From RGIG3002 sp964449325 (lineage in GTDB: Bacteria > Bacillota > Clostridia > Lachnospirales > Lachnospiraceae), in contig CAYUYJ010000001.1 in the NCBI GenBank assembly GCA_964449325.1, positions 310,001 to 374,000 of the forward strand: a DNA stretch of 64,000 nt, read 5' to 3'. Under the pieces are notes generated by a model. It had not been told where the DNA came from. It saw nothing but the letters and a program-made list of their open reading frames with translations, and ran no database searches. The translations under genes were made by a program, and so were the position numbers. Below, one piece after another: positions 43,894-52,195 of this stretch; positions within the stretch are counted from its first letter, which is position 1; each line of letters begins with the position of its first letter.

Positions 43894-44292
43894 CTATTCC
43901 CCTAAGGCTTTTTTCAAGTCCTTCATATACAACTCCTGCTGCTTTTTTAAATACGTTCCGGCAAAAGGTCTCATGAAAATTTTTTTTGGGTTAACATCCT
44001 CTGTAAAATCTACCGTAACTTTTCCGTTTTCATTGGAAAATACCCCTGTCCAGTGTCCGGTCATATTTCCGTTCTCTAAATCAAATTCATAACGTTTATA
44101 CGGTTCAAATACGGTAATCGTAAAATAAGTCGGATAACCGTTTTTCGTATATTCAATAAACTTCCTGCCTTCCTCCAAAACTTCAATTTTGCTTATATCA
44201 CTCCGCCATGAATATTCCGTACAAGAAGTTACTGTATTCCATATTTTTTCGATGTCTGATGAGAATGTTTCTCTTCTGTTTGCTGTTACCAT
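43894..44292 (-). CDS. SRPBCC/polyketide-cyclase-like protein
   Basis: This 132-residue protein starts MVTANRRETFSSDIEKIWNT and shows the START/SRPBCC pattern: an N-terminal strand and helix, then a curved sheet (KFIEYTKNGYPTYFTITVFEPYKRYEFDLEN) and a long C-terminal helix (FMRPFAGTYLKKQQELYMKDLKKAL). Such folds bind hydrophobic ligands or act on them. No catalytic residue can be named. It is in line with the flanking genes and 7 bases from the membrane protein gene, consistent with one transcript. Confidence 0.72.
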   Translation of the reverse strand: MVTANRRETFSSDIEKIWNTVTSCTEYSWRSDISKIEVLEEGRKFIEYTKNGYPTYFTITVFEPYKRYEFDLENGNMTGHWTGVFSNENGKVTVDFTEDVNPKKIFMRPFAGTYLKKQQELYMKDLKKALGE

Positions 44293-44310
44293 AATTATCC
44301 TCTCTATTTC

Positions 44311-45309
44311 CTACATTTTCACCCGTTTCCGGTTACTGCCATCCTCATAAATTTCCAATTCCGGTATTGTTTGCAGAAACTTCGTAAACTGGGAATATCC
44401 GTAATCTTTAATATTAAACCGGGTATATTTCTGGTGCACCTTGTTACTTAGTTCATTCACACCCATTCCCTTTGCACCCTGTTTCTTTACAAGCTGCTTC
44501 ATGTAAGAAGTAATTTCATCCTTCGACTCCACATTCGCCTTAATCCTTACGTTGATTCCTCTGTTTTCCGTTTTAATCAGTTCCAGACTCGGTACTTCCT
44601 CCAAAAATCGGGAAAGCAGACTATAGCCGTAATTTCTTGTATCAAAATCCGGGTATTTGTTTATCAGACGACTTCCGATTTCGGCAAGTCCGGTTTCCTT
44701 ATCCCTGTTTTCATTCTCAGTGATAATATTAATAATCGCACTTTCGATAACTTCCTTGCTGATAACGGTAGACTCTTTCGCTCCTGCATTGTTCTTCGCC
44801 TGATTTTTCTTTGTCTTTCCGTTCTTCTCTCCTGCTGTTTCCGGCAAAAGTTCTTCCTCCTGCATTTCCTGGTCTGCATCAATAAGATTTTCCAGAACGG
44901 TAAACTGGGAACACGCTGTACGGAAAGGACGGGGTGTCTTTTCTTCTCCCATTCCCACCACAATCATTCCTGATTCCCGCAGTCTTCCGGCAAGGCGGGT
45001 AAAATCCCCGTCACTGGAAACAATACAAAATCCATCCACATTTCCTGCATACAAAATATCCATCGCATCAATAATCAGTGTAGAATCCGTGGCATTTTTT
45101 CCTACTGTGTTCGGGAATTGCTGTATCGGTGTAAGAGAATGCTCCAACAGCTTATCCTTCCAGCTTTTCGCATGCGTACTTGTCCAATCTCCATAAATCC
45201 GCCGGTAAGTCGCAATTCCATGTTTTGTCATCTCATCCATGATTGCCGAAATATATTTAGATGAAATATTGTCGGAATCGATTAATATTGCAAATTTTTT
45301 ATCCTCCAT
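44311..45309 (-). CDS. NYN-domain nuclease with two OST-HTH/LOTUS domains
   Basis: This 332-residue protein has an N-terminal NYN (PIN-like) nuclease domain with acidic residues in FAILIDSDNISSKYI near residues 5-19, NATDSTLIIDAMDILY near 70-85 and FCIVSSDGDFTRLA near 92. A Lys/Glu-rich linker follows, then two LOTUS/OST-HTH repeats (about 205-265 and 275-330; NYGYSLLSRFLEEVP and DYGYSQFTKFLQTIP). NYN-LOTUS proteins are RNA-binding nucleases of poorly known bacterial role. The start at 45309 follows GGGAG. A small conserved-looking gene lies 34 bases upstream. Confidence 0.85.
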   Translation of the reverse strand: MEDKKFAILIDSDNISSKYISAIMDEMTKHGIATYRRIYGDWTSTHAKSWKDKLLEHSLTPIQQFPNTVGKNATDSTLIIDAMDILYAGNVDGFCIVSSDGDFTRLAGRLRESGMIVVGMGEEKTPRPFRTACSQFTVLENLIDADQEMQEEELLPETAGEKNGKTKKNQAKNNAGAKESTVISKEVIESAIINIITENENRDKETGLAEIGSRLINKYPDFDTRNYGYSLLSRFLEEVPSLELIKTENRGINVRIKANVESKDEITSYMKQLVKKQGAKGMGVNELSNKVHQKYTRFNIKDYGYSQFTKFLQTIPELEIYEDGSNRKRVKM

Positions 45310-45343
45310 GCCTGATGCCCTTACTCCCTTCTCATCCCGGTTT

Positions 45344-45547
45344 TTAAGCCTTTTTCTGCTTTTCCAGCATTTCCCGCAGTGCATCTTCGCTGACACTCAC
45401 CCATGCATCCTCTTCCTCTGCATTCAGTCCAAGATACTGTGCCAGTGTCCGCTCGTCATCACTCATTCCCCACTCATAGCTGTAATCATCAATCGCCTCA
45501 AATTCAATCTCTCCGGCGAGGTATTTTTCTTTGAAATTTTTCTCCAT
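45344..45547 (-). CDS. Small acidic protein, unknown function
   Basis: This 67-residue protein starts MEKNFKEKYLAGEIEFEAID, is acidic (many Glu and Asp) with no cysteine or membrane segment, and is largely helical by eye, ending in LREMLEKQKKA. An in-frame ATG two codons upstream is possible. Its position between ppaC and the NYN-LOTUS gene on the same strand suggests co-transcription. I do not recognise a family. Confidence 0.6.
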   Translation of the reverse strand: MEKNFKEKYLAGEIEFEAIDDYSYEWGMSDDERTLAQYLGLNAEEEDAWVSVSEDALREMLEKQKKA

Positions 45548-45595
45548 ACACACTCTCTTTACTTTCTTTTATTTTCCTCTTGTATAAGCATTCTG

Positions 45596-47245
45596 CTATT
45601 GTTGCATAATCGACATCAATGCCGGTATTAATTGTTTCTTTCTTGAAATAACTCCTGCCAATCGGAACGAATCCTTATCAACGGACACTCCAAACGCATT
45701 TTCAATCAGCTCTTCCGCATTATTTCCTACAAACAACAGCTCCGTAGATTCACTGATAATATCTGTCAGCATGAAAAAAATCATATTCACATTCAGCTTT
45801 CCGATTGCTTCTTCCAGATACGGTTTCAGCCTGTCCTTAATTTCTGCCAGTTCCTCTTTTGTCATGGCATTAATCTGACCCACGCCAAAAGAAACATCAT
45901 TAATGGAAAACTTCTTGAAATCCTGATAGAAAATCTCTTCCGGGCTTTTTGACTTCAGATTGCTTCCTGCCTTAAACATCTCTCTGGCAAATTCTTCCAC
46001 ATTGATTCCTGCAATTTCAGCAAGCTCTTCCGCCGCCTTTTTATCAAATTCCGTGCAGGTAGGTGAACGGTACATCAGCGTATCGGACAAAATTGCCGCA
46101 CAAAGTAACGATGCAATCGTCTGCGTAATTTCCACATTGTTTTCCCGATACATCTGGTAAATAATTGTTGCCGTACATCCCAGCGGCTGATTGCGGAAAA
46201 AGACCGGTGAAATGGTTTCCAGACTACCCAGGCGATGGTGGTCGATAATCTCCAGAATTTCTGCATTTTCAACGCCTTCTACTGCCTGACTTTTTTCATT
46301 GTGGTCTACCAGAATAATTTTCTTAGGTGACATATTTAACAAATTCCGTCTGGAAATCATCCCGATATAATGACCATATTTATCCAAAACAGGAAAATCC
46401 CGGTGTCTCTTCTTCGCCATCGTTTCCTTAATGGTATCCGTAAAATCGTCCATCTGAAATGTAATCAGATTTTCCTTACGCATAAAATGTGCAATCGGCA
46501 TACTCTGGTTAATCAGTCTTGCCACAGTATAAGTATCATGGGGTGTACTGATAACCGTACAGCCTTTTTCCTCTGCCATCTTTTTAATCGTAATGGAAAC
46601 AGCCGCACCTTCACACACAATAATACAGTCCGCTTTCATCTCAATGGCACAAAGCTGGGATTCATAACGGTTTCCCAAAATTACTAAATCATGCTCTTCA
46701 ATATAGCTTTCCATCAAATCCGGATTTGCTGCCGCAATCAGAACCTTTCCTTTATCAAAAAATGCTTCCTCATCTCCCACGATGATTTCCGCATCCAAGG
46801 TTTCCAGAATATTTTTATATTTTGTTCTGGCAGTAGCCAGAATTTTGCTGTCATACACATCCATATAGGATGTTGCAATATCACTGATGCTGATAATCCC
46901 CGCCAGCTTATCATTTTCGGTAATAGGCAGAGTCACAACGTTTTTATCCTTCATCAGTCTCCAAGCCTTTTTTAAGGAAATATCCTGATTAACTCCTTCC
47001 GTTTCCCGGATTTCGATATCACGCACCTGTGTCCGCACATCCTTTAAGTATAGCGGCGGCTGTACTCCGAAACGTTCCAGTACATACTGGGTCTCCTCGT
47101 TCAACGTTCCTGCACGCATAGCAATATATTCCGCATCCTGACTCAATGCACATTTCAAATTCGCATAACAAATTGCAGAGCAGATAGAATCCGTGTCCGG
47201 GTTTCTATGTCCTACAACAAATACCTTCTGCTTTCTGATTCCCAT
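45596..47245 (-). CDS. Manganese-dependent inorganic pyrophosphatase with CBS and DRTGG domains
   Basis: The enzyme hydrolyses pyrophosphate to two phosphates. The 549-residue protein is the regulated family II form. The DHH N-terminal part carries VVGHRNPDTDSICSAIC (residues 10-26). A CBS pair flanks a DRTGG domain (about 75-300), then DHH catalysis continues with VDHNEKS, EIIDHHRLGS near 340, and a DHHA2 domain (about 420-549). In known examples the CBS domains bind adenine nucleotides that tune activity. It has its own promoter, over which lies a cre-like palindrome. Confidence 0.93.
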   Translation of the reverse strand: MGIRKQKVFVVGHRNPDTDSICSAICYANLKCALSQDAEYIAMRAGTLNEETQYVLERFGVQPPLYLKDVRTQVRDIEIRETEGVNQDISLKKAWRLMKDKNVVTLPITENDKLAGIISISDIATSYMDVYDSKILATARTKYKNILETLDAEIIVGDEEAFFDKGKVLIAAANPDLMESYIEEHDLVILGNRYESQLCAIEMKADCIIVCEGAAVSITIKKMAEEKGCTVISTPHDTYTVARLINQSMPIAHFMRKENLITFQMDDFTDTIKETMAKKRHRDFPVLDKYGHYIGMISRRNLLNMSPKKIILVDHNEKSQAVEGVENAEILEIIDHHRLGSLETISPVFFRNQPLGCTATIIYQMYRENNVEITQTIASLLCAAILSDTLMYRSPTCTEFDKKAAEELAEIAGINVEEFAREMFKAGSNLKSKSPEEIFYQDFKKFSINDVSFGVGQINAMTKEELAEIKDRLKPYLEEAIGKLNVNMIFFMLTDIISESTELLFVGNNAEELIENAFGVSVDKDSFRLAGVISRKKQLIPALMSIMQQ

Positions 47246-47303
47246 GATAATCCTCCATTCTCACGAAGCCTGTGGATTTTCTAATACCTTGTATATCAGA
47301 AAA

Positions 47304-47342
47304 ATTTTACCATATAGGGTTAGGAAAAGCAAAACGTTTTCA
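47304..47342 (-). promoter_or_regulatory. ppaC promoter with cre-like palindrome over -35
   Basis: TTGCTT (47332-47327) and TAAAAT (47309-47304) are spaced by 17 bases on the minus strand. TGAAAACGTTTTGC (47342-47329) fits the cre consensus at 12 of 14 positions. It overlaps the -35 box and lies beside a divergent TTGACA (47343-47348) that may serve the plus-strand gene. Confidence 0.5.
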
Positions 47343-47382
47343 TTGACATTCCCTGCAAGAAGTTATAAGTTAAGTTCAGTAG

Positions 47383-47423
47383 TGTTTTCCTGTTCTGGCT
47401 CCCAAACAATGCACAGGAAAACA
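47383..47423 (+). promoter_or_regulatory. Hairpin in 5' leader of CobD/HisC-like gene
   Basis: Perfect 11-pair arms TGTTTTCCTGT (47383-47393) and ACAGGAAAACA (47413-47423) lie just before the ribosome binding site GGAAGG. It may act as a regulatory or stability hairpin. Confidence 0.45.
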
Positions 47424-47444
47424 AATGGAAGGATGTAACGTAAA

Positions 47445-48545
47445 ATGTTGAAGCATGTAGAACATTTCCACGGAAGTGACTTAGAAAAAATAGAAAAAAT
47501 ATACGGCATCAAAAAGGAAAACATTATCAGCTTTTCCGCCAATGTCAACCCTCTCGGGCTCTCTCCCAAGCTTTGCGAAGGACTGAAAAATTGTCTCGAC
47601 GTCATCACCACCTACCCTGACCGTGAATATACCGCTCTGCGGAAAACCATCAGTGCGTACTGCCTTACGGAACATGAAAATATTATTGTAGGAAACGGCT
47701 CAACGGAGTTGATTTCTGCGGTGATTCAGTCCCAAAAACCAAAAGCGGCATGTCTGCTTTCTCCTACTTACTCCGAATATGAACGGGAAATTTCTCTTGC
47801 CGGAGGCAACGTTTTTTATTATCAGCTTTTACCGGAAAAGAATTTTGTTTTAGAAACCGGCGAGCTTTTCTCTCTTCTTTCAGAAAAGGAGGTCGAACTG
47901 CTCGTACTCTGCAATCCGAATAATCCCACTTCTACCGCCTTAACGCAGAACACTTTAGCGGAGATTTTGGAATTTTGCAGTGCGAAGGGAATATTTGTCA
48001 TGATTGATGAAACCTATGTGGAATTTACAGAAAACTATGACTCTGTCACAGCAATTCCCCTTCTTTCCCGTTTTGACAATTTTATTATCCTGCGTGGTAT
48101 TTCCAAATTCTTTGCCGCACCGGGACTTCGGCTCGGTTACGGAATAAGCGGAAACAAAGCACTGTTACGGGAAATCAATGAGAAAAAAAATCCTTGGACG
48201 ATTAACTCTCTCGCAGAGGCTGCCGGGAAGTTACTCTTTACAGATACAGATTATATTCAACAAACGAAAGAACTTATTTTTTCCGAAAGGGCACGGGTCT
48301 GCGAAGCACTTCGTTCCATTTCGGGATTGAAGGTATATGAACCTGTTGCCAATTTTGTTCTGGTAGAAATTACAAAAGAAAATCGGGATGCGGATATGTT
48401 ATTTGATACTGCCATCCGCCGTTCCCTTATGATACGCAACTGTTCTTCCTTTGAAGGCTTAAGCAATCGTTTTTTCCGTCTCTGCTTTATGCTACCTGAA
48501 GACAATGATAAGCTGCTTAACTGTATCAGAGAAACATTAAACTAA
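47445..48545 (+). CDS. PLP aminotransferase, threonine-phosphate decarboxylase/HisC-like
   Basis: This 366-residue fold-type I PLP enzyme starts MLKHVEHFHGSDLEKIEKIY and has FSANVNPLGLSP near residues 29-40. Both are typical of CobD-like L-threonine-phosphate decarboxylase (cobalamin side chain) and of histidinol-phosphate aminotransferase. The PLP lysine is Lys221 in SKFFAAPGLRLGYG, with NPNNPTS near 158. The HGSDL start favours the CobD-like group, but no cobalamin genes lie here. It is monocistronic, on the opposite strand to its neighbours. Confidence 0.8.
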   Translation: MLKHVEHFHGSDLEKIEKIYGIKKENIISFSANVNPLGLSPKLCEGLKNCLDVITTYPDREYTALRKTISAYCLTEHENIIVGNGSTELISAVIQSQKPKAACLLSPTYSEYEREISLAGGNVFYYQLLPEKNFVLETGELFSLLSEKEVELLVLCNPNNPTSTALTQNTLAEILEFCSAKGIFVMIDETYVEFTENYDSVTAIPLLSRFDNFIILRGISKFFAAPGLRLGYGISGNKALLREINEKKNPWTINSLAEAAGKLLFTDTDYIQQTKELIFSERARVCEALRSISGLKVYEPVANFVLVEITKENRDADMLFDTAIRRSLMIRNCSSFEGLSNRFFRLCFMLPEDNDKLLNCIRETLN

Positions 48546-48570
48546 GATTGTACTTTTATAGTCCGTTTGA

Positions 48571-48607
48571 CCGAAAAAAGCCGGCGTATGATGTCATACA
48601 CCGGCTT
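48571..48607 (-). terminator. Intrinsic terminator overlapping the glycosylase stop
   Basis: A stem AAGCCGG-x-GTATGA with TCATAC-x-CCGGCTT (arms 48601-48607/48594-48599 and 48578-48584/48586-48591) is followed on the minus strand by TTTTTTCGG. The stop codon of the upstream gene lies inside the hairpin. It also separates two convergent genes. Confidence 0.7.
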
Positions 48608-49085
48608 CTCTCCATATTTGTATCAGCTTTTCTAAAGAATAGGTTGCATTTGCCGGGCTGGTAGAGGGCAGACCTATAATTTCCATATGCAGGGTAGGAA
48701 GGATATACTTGTCATATAATTTCTTTGCCATATTCCCGTTAGCATAGATCCGTTTAATCCTGCTCCCCTGTATGATACCGGCAATATCTGCCGGAATCAC
48801 GTTTTTGATACTGCTGTCACTGGAACCGGTGATATCACACTTGGCAATCACATCCCAGACGGCAATTTTGTTTTTCAGAAGAAGCCTCTTCTTTTCCTCT
48901 ACGGAATTCGGCACCGAACTGTCCGTCAGTCCTGCAATCACCTTCCAGAAACGGTTTTGCGGATGTCCATAAAAGAATCCCTGCTCTCTGGATTTCACCG
49001 ACGGGAACGTACCCAATATCAGTATTTCCGATCGCTCATTATAAACCGGTTCAAATTCGTGTATCTGTGTACTGCTTTCTGCCAT
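48594..49085 (-). CDS. DNA-deoxyinosine glycosylase
   Basis: This 163-residue uracil-DNA glycosylase-fold enzyme removes hypoxanthine from deaminated DNA. It has the family start ILILGTFPSVKSREQGFFYG near residues 22-41, HPQNRFWKVI near 42, a catalytic-region AVWDVIAKCDITGSSDSSIK near 83 and GLPSTSPANA near 138. The first member of this type was described as a hypoxanthine-DNA glycosylase group of the UDG superfamily. It lies between two sulfur-pathway neighbours but has no link to them beyond orientation. Its terminator overlaps the 3' end. Confidence 0.85.
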   Translation of the reverse strand: MAESSTQIHEFEPVYNERSEILILGTFPSVKSREQGFFYGHPQNRFWKVIAGLTDSSVPNSVEEKKRLLLKNKIAVWDVIAKCDITGSSDSSIKNVIPADIAGIIQGSRIKRIYANGNMAKKLYDKYILPTLHMEIIGLPSTSPANATYSLEKLIQIWREAGV

Positions 49086-49099
49086 ATCAGCCTCATACT

Positions 49100-50407
49100 C
49101 TATTTTACCGCTTTAAATGCTTCTTCCAAATCTTCAATAATATCGTCAATATTTTCTGTTCCGATAGATAAACGAATGGTATTCGGTTTGATTCCCTGAT
49201 CTGCCAGTTCCTCCTCATTCAACTGTGAATGTGTGGTGGACGCCGGATGAATAACCAGTGATTTTACATCTGCAACATTGGCAAGCAGGGAGAATAACTC
49301 CAGATTGTCGATAAATTCTTTTGCCTTTTCCGCATCCCCTTTAATCTCAAAGGTGAAAATAGACCCGCCTCCGTTAGGGAAATATTTTTTATAAAGTGCC
49401 TGCTGTCCGGCATCCGTGGATACAGACGGATGATGTACCGCTTCCACCTGCGGATGATTATTTAAATATTCTACTACCTTTAATGCATTTTCTACATGTC
49501 TTTCCACTCTTAAGGACAAGGTTTCCAAGCCCTGCAGGAAGAAAAATGCATGGAACGGAGAAAGTGTTGCACCGGTATCACGAAGCAGGATTGCACGAAT
49601 CTTTGTAACAAACGCTGCTGCACCGACAGCTTTTGTGAAGCTGATACCGTGATAGCTTGGGTTGGGCTCTGTAAGAGACGGGAATTTTCCGCTTGCTTCC
49701 CAGTCGAACTTTCCGCTGTCAACAATAACACCTCCGATAGTAGTTCCATGTCCGCCGATAAACTTGGTTGCTGAGTGTACTACAATGTCTGCTCCGTACT
49801 CAATCGGACGAACCAGATACGGTGTTGCAAATGTATTATCGATTACTAACGGTATTTTATGTGCATGTGCAATAACAGCAACTTTTTCGATATCCACTAC
49901 ATCGGAATTCGGGTTCCCCAACGTTTCAATAAAGACTGCCTTTGTATTTTCTTTAATTGCAGCTTCTATTTCATCATAGTTAAAGGGATCTACGAAAGTT
50001 GTTGTAACTCCGTATTCCGGTAAAGTATGTGCAAGAAGATTATAAGTTCCTCCGTAGATATTCTTTGCTGCTACGATATGGTCTCCTGCATGAGCAAGAT
50101 TTTCAAAAGTATATGTAATGGCTGCTGCGCCGGAGGCCACTGCCAATGCTGCCACACCGCCTTCCAGTGCCGCAATTCTCTTTTCAAATACATCCTCTGT
50201 CGGGTTTGTTAATCTTCCATAGATATTACCTGCATCACTAAGACCGAATCTTGCTGCTGCATGTTCACTGTTTCTGAATACATAAGAAGATGTCTGGTAA
50301 ATGGGTACTGCCCTTGCATCTGTTACCGGATCAGGCTGCTCCTGTCCTACATGTAATTGTAATGTTTCAAATTTTAAATTTCTTTCTGCGTATGTTTTTT
50401 TACTCAT
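49100..50407 (-). CDS. metY: O-acetylhomoserine aminocarboxypropyltransferase
   Basis: MetY joins O-acetylhomoserine with sulfide (or thiol) to give homocysteine, the direct-sulfhydrylation branch of methionine synthesis. The 435-residue protein is a long-form cystathionine-gamma-synthase-type PLP enzyme. It has the PLP lysine in VHSATKFIGGHG near residue 215, NIYGRLTNPTEDVFEKRIAALEGG near 61 and the C-terminal LSIGTENIDDIIEDLEEA. It has its own promoter and is downstream of the cysN terminator. A shorter paralogue sits in the carrier operon at 62166, so the window has two sulfhydrylases. Confidence 0.93.
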   Translation of the reverse strand: MSKKTYAERNLKFETLQLHVGQEQPDPVTDARAVPIYQTSSYVFRNSEHAAARFGLSDAGNIYGRLTNPTEDVFEKRIAALEGGVAALAVASGAAAITYTFENLAHAGDHIVAAKNIYGGTYNLLAHTLPEYGVTTTFVDPFNYDEIEAAIKENTKAVFIETLGNPNSDVVDIEKVAVIAHAHKIPLVIDNTFATPYLVRPIEYGADIVVHSATKFIGGHGTTIGGVIVDSGKFDWEASGKFPSLTEPNPSYHGISFTKAVGAAAFVTKIRAILLRDTGATLSPFHAFFFLQGLETLSLRVERHVENALKVVEYLNNHPQVEAVHHPSVSTDAGQQALYKKYFPNGGGSIFTFEIKGDAEKAKEFIDNLELFSLLANVADVKSLVIHPASTTHSQLNEEELADQGIKPNTIRLSIGTENIDDIIEDLEEAFKAVK

Positions 50408-50463
50408 AATAACCTCTTTCTACAGTCTCTATACTGTTATCCTATTTTTTTCTTTTTTCTTTT

Positions 50464-50475
50464 CAAACATGTTTG
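50464..50475. promoter_or_regulatory. 12-bp palindrome in metY leader
   Basis: CAAACATGTTTG (50464-50475) is perfectly self-complementary and lies within the metY 5' leader, about 27-38 bases after the predicted start. It may be an operator; no SAM riboswitch was recognised there. Confidence 0.35.
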
Positions 50476-50508
50476 CAATTTATATATTTCCTATCTGATT
50501 ACATGGAT

Positions 50509-50537
50509 ATAATAACATGCTTATTCGTAAATGTCTA
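50509..50537 (-). promoter_or_regulatory. Sigma-A promoter of metY
   Basis: TAGACA (50537-50532) and TATTAT (50514-50509) are spaced by 17 bases on the minus strand. Transcription should begin near 50502, leaving a leader of about 95 bases. Confidence 0.65.
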
Positions 50538-50538
50538 A

Positions 50539-50589
50539 TATGTAAAAGAAGTGACTGGTTATAGGTTTCCCCTATAGCCAATCACTTCT
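50539..50589 (-). terminator. Intrinsic terminator of the sulfate operon
   Basis: A long stem (AGAAGTGATTGGCTATAGG with CCTATAACCAGTCACTTCT, 50589-50547, wobbles allowed) is followed by TTTTACAT on the minus strand. It lies 35 bases after the cysN stop and closes the eight-gene operon. Confidence 0.8.
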
Positions 50590-50623
50590 ATGCTTCTGCA
50601 GATATCTCTCAGTTACTGCATTT

Positions 50624-52195
50624 TTAGAGTATTTTGGATAAATCCTCATTTCCTTCTTTCCACTCTATGAACTTATCCGCTTTGACAATATTTTTTATCT
50701 GCTCTATGATTACATGATCCAAAAGAGACTGCTCTACGATTACAATTAATCCTGCCTCATGCAACAGCTGCACTGCAAACGGAATCTGTCCGCGGCTTTC
50801 TTCTCCGAGCAGCATCGTATGTCTGCCGTTTAAGATTAGCTTTTTCTCTACCTCTTTTGCCTTTTCCTCTGTTTCCACAGCAATCACAAACCCGGTCTGC
50901 CCCTTTTGTCTGGCGCGTGTTTCTCCTGTCACCTCACTTAAAACATTGTCCTTCGGCGGTCTGACGGTTTCTACCACACCGCAGGCAGATGTCATATTTG
51001 TCACACGGTCGATTAGTATCAGTTCGCCCAATGTCTTATGTTTATGAAAGGCATCCAATACAATATTTTCTGCAAGTACAATTTCGCATACGGCAATTTC
51101 ATTTTTCTTAAGCGTCTCTACCTTGCGGTGTTCGCCGGTATTGACATCCACCAGATATTTGATATCTGTAACCATACCCGGAATCAGCTTTGTACCAAGC
51201 TTTACAAAGAAGTTTTTATCCTTCACAAGCTCTGTATCATCCATCCACAAAAGTGAGGCTTCAAACAGGTTGGTAATTGCAGGTGCAGTATCCTTTGCAA
51301 GAACGCACCCTCTGGAAACATCCACTTCTCTATCTAACTGAATTGTTACCGGCTGTCCTTTCTGTGCTGTATTGGCTTCCTTATCTCCAATATGGATACT
51401 CTTTATATGTGCGCTCTCCTCGCTTGGCAAGGATACAATTTTATCACCTACCGAAACAAAGCCTGCTTCAATCTGTCCCTGAAATCCTCTGAATTCATGA
51501 TTCGGACGACATACACGCTGTACGGGGAGATAAAACCCTTCCTCTTCCACCTTGCTTTCCACATCCACATTTTCCAGATAGGTCAGCAATGCCTCTCCTT
51601 CGTACCACGGAATATTATCCGATTTCTTTGTGACGTTATCACCTTCCGTAGCAGACAACGGAATAATCTTTACATTTTTTAAGCCAAGCTCCTTCTGAAG
51701 TTCATGAATCTGACTTTCAATTTCCAAAAATCTTTCCTGACTGTAATTTACTAAATCCATCTTGTTTACGGCAAATACAAAATATTGTATACCCATCAGT
51801 GAACAGATCCTTGCATGTCTTCTTGTCTGTACCAGTACACCTTGTTTCGCATCTATCAAAATAATGGCAAGCTGCGCAAAGGATGCTCCTACTGCCATAT
51901 TTCTTGTATACTCTTCATGTCCCGGTGTATCTGCCACAATAAAACTGCGATTATCTGTAGTAAAATAACGGTAAGCTACATCTATGGTAATTCCCTGCTC
52001 TCTTTCTGCCATCAGACCATCCAGTAACAGAGAATAGTCGATTTCCCCGCCTCTGCTTCCTACCTTACTGTCCAGTTCCAGGGCTTTTTCCTGATCTGCA
52101 TATAATAGCTTTGCATCATATAAAATGTGTCCGATTAATGTGGATTTTCCGTCATCCACACTTCCACATGTAATAAATTTCAGCAATCCATTCAT
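50624..52195 (-). CDS. cysN: Sulfate adenylyltransferase subunit 1 (GTPase)
   Basis: CysN couples GTP hydrolysis to formation of adenosine 5'-phosphosulfate (APS) from ATP and sulfate, with CysD. The 523-residue EF-Tu-like GTPase has G1 GSVDDGKST at 11-19, G2/G3 region with ITIDVAYRYF and DTPGHEEY, G4 NKMDLV and G5-like LSATEGDNV. Beta-barrel domains II and III follow. No C-terminal APS kinase (CysC) domain is present at this length, so APS is the end product. The ATG follows the cysD stop codon directly. It is the last gene of the operon. Confidence 0.95.
   Translation of the reverse strand: MNGLLKFITCGSVDDGKSTLIGHILYDAKLLYADQEKALELDSKVGSRGGEIDYSLLLDGLMAEREQGITIDVAYRYFTTDNRSFIVADTPGHEEYTRNMAVGASFAQLAIILIDAKQGVLVQTRRHARICSLMGIQYFVFAVNKMDLVNYSQERFLEIESQIHELQKELGLKNVKIIPLSATEGDNVTKKSDNIPWYEGEALLTYLENVDVESKVEEEGFYLPVQRVCRPNHEFRGFQGQIEAGFVSVGDKIVSLPSEESAHIKSIHIGDKEANTAQKGQPVTIQLDREVDVSRGCVLAKDTAPAITNLFEASLLWMDDTELVKDKNFFVKLGTKLIPGMVTDIKYLVDVNTGEHRKVETLKKNEIAVCEIVLAENIVLDAFHKHKTLGELILIDRVTNMTSACGVVETVRPPKDNVLSEVTGETRARQKGQTGFVIAVETEEKAKEVEKKLILNGRHTMLLGEESRGQIPFAVQLLHEAGLIVIVEQSLLDHVIIEQIKNIVKADKFIEWKEGNEDLSKIL

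Noticed and set aside
50408..50507. SAM riboswitch in the metY leader
   Set aside because: The leader is about 95 bases, A-rich and shows only a short palindrome; none of the conserved S-box cores was seen.
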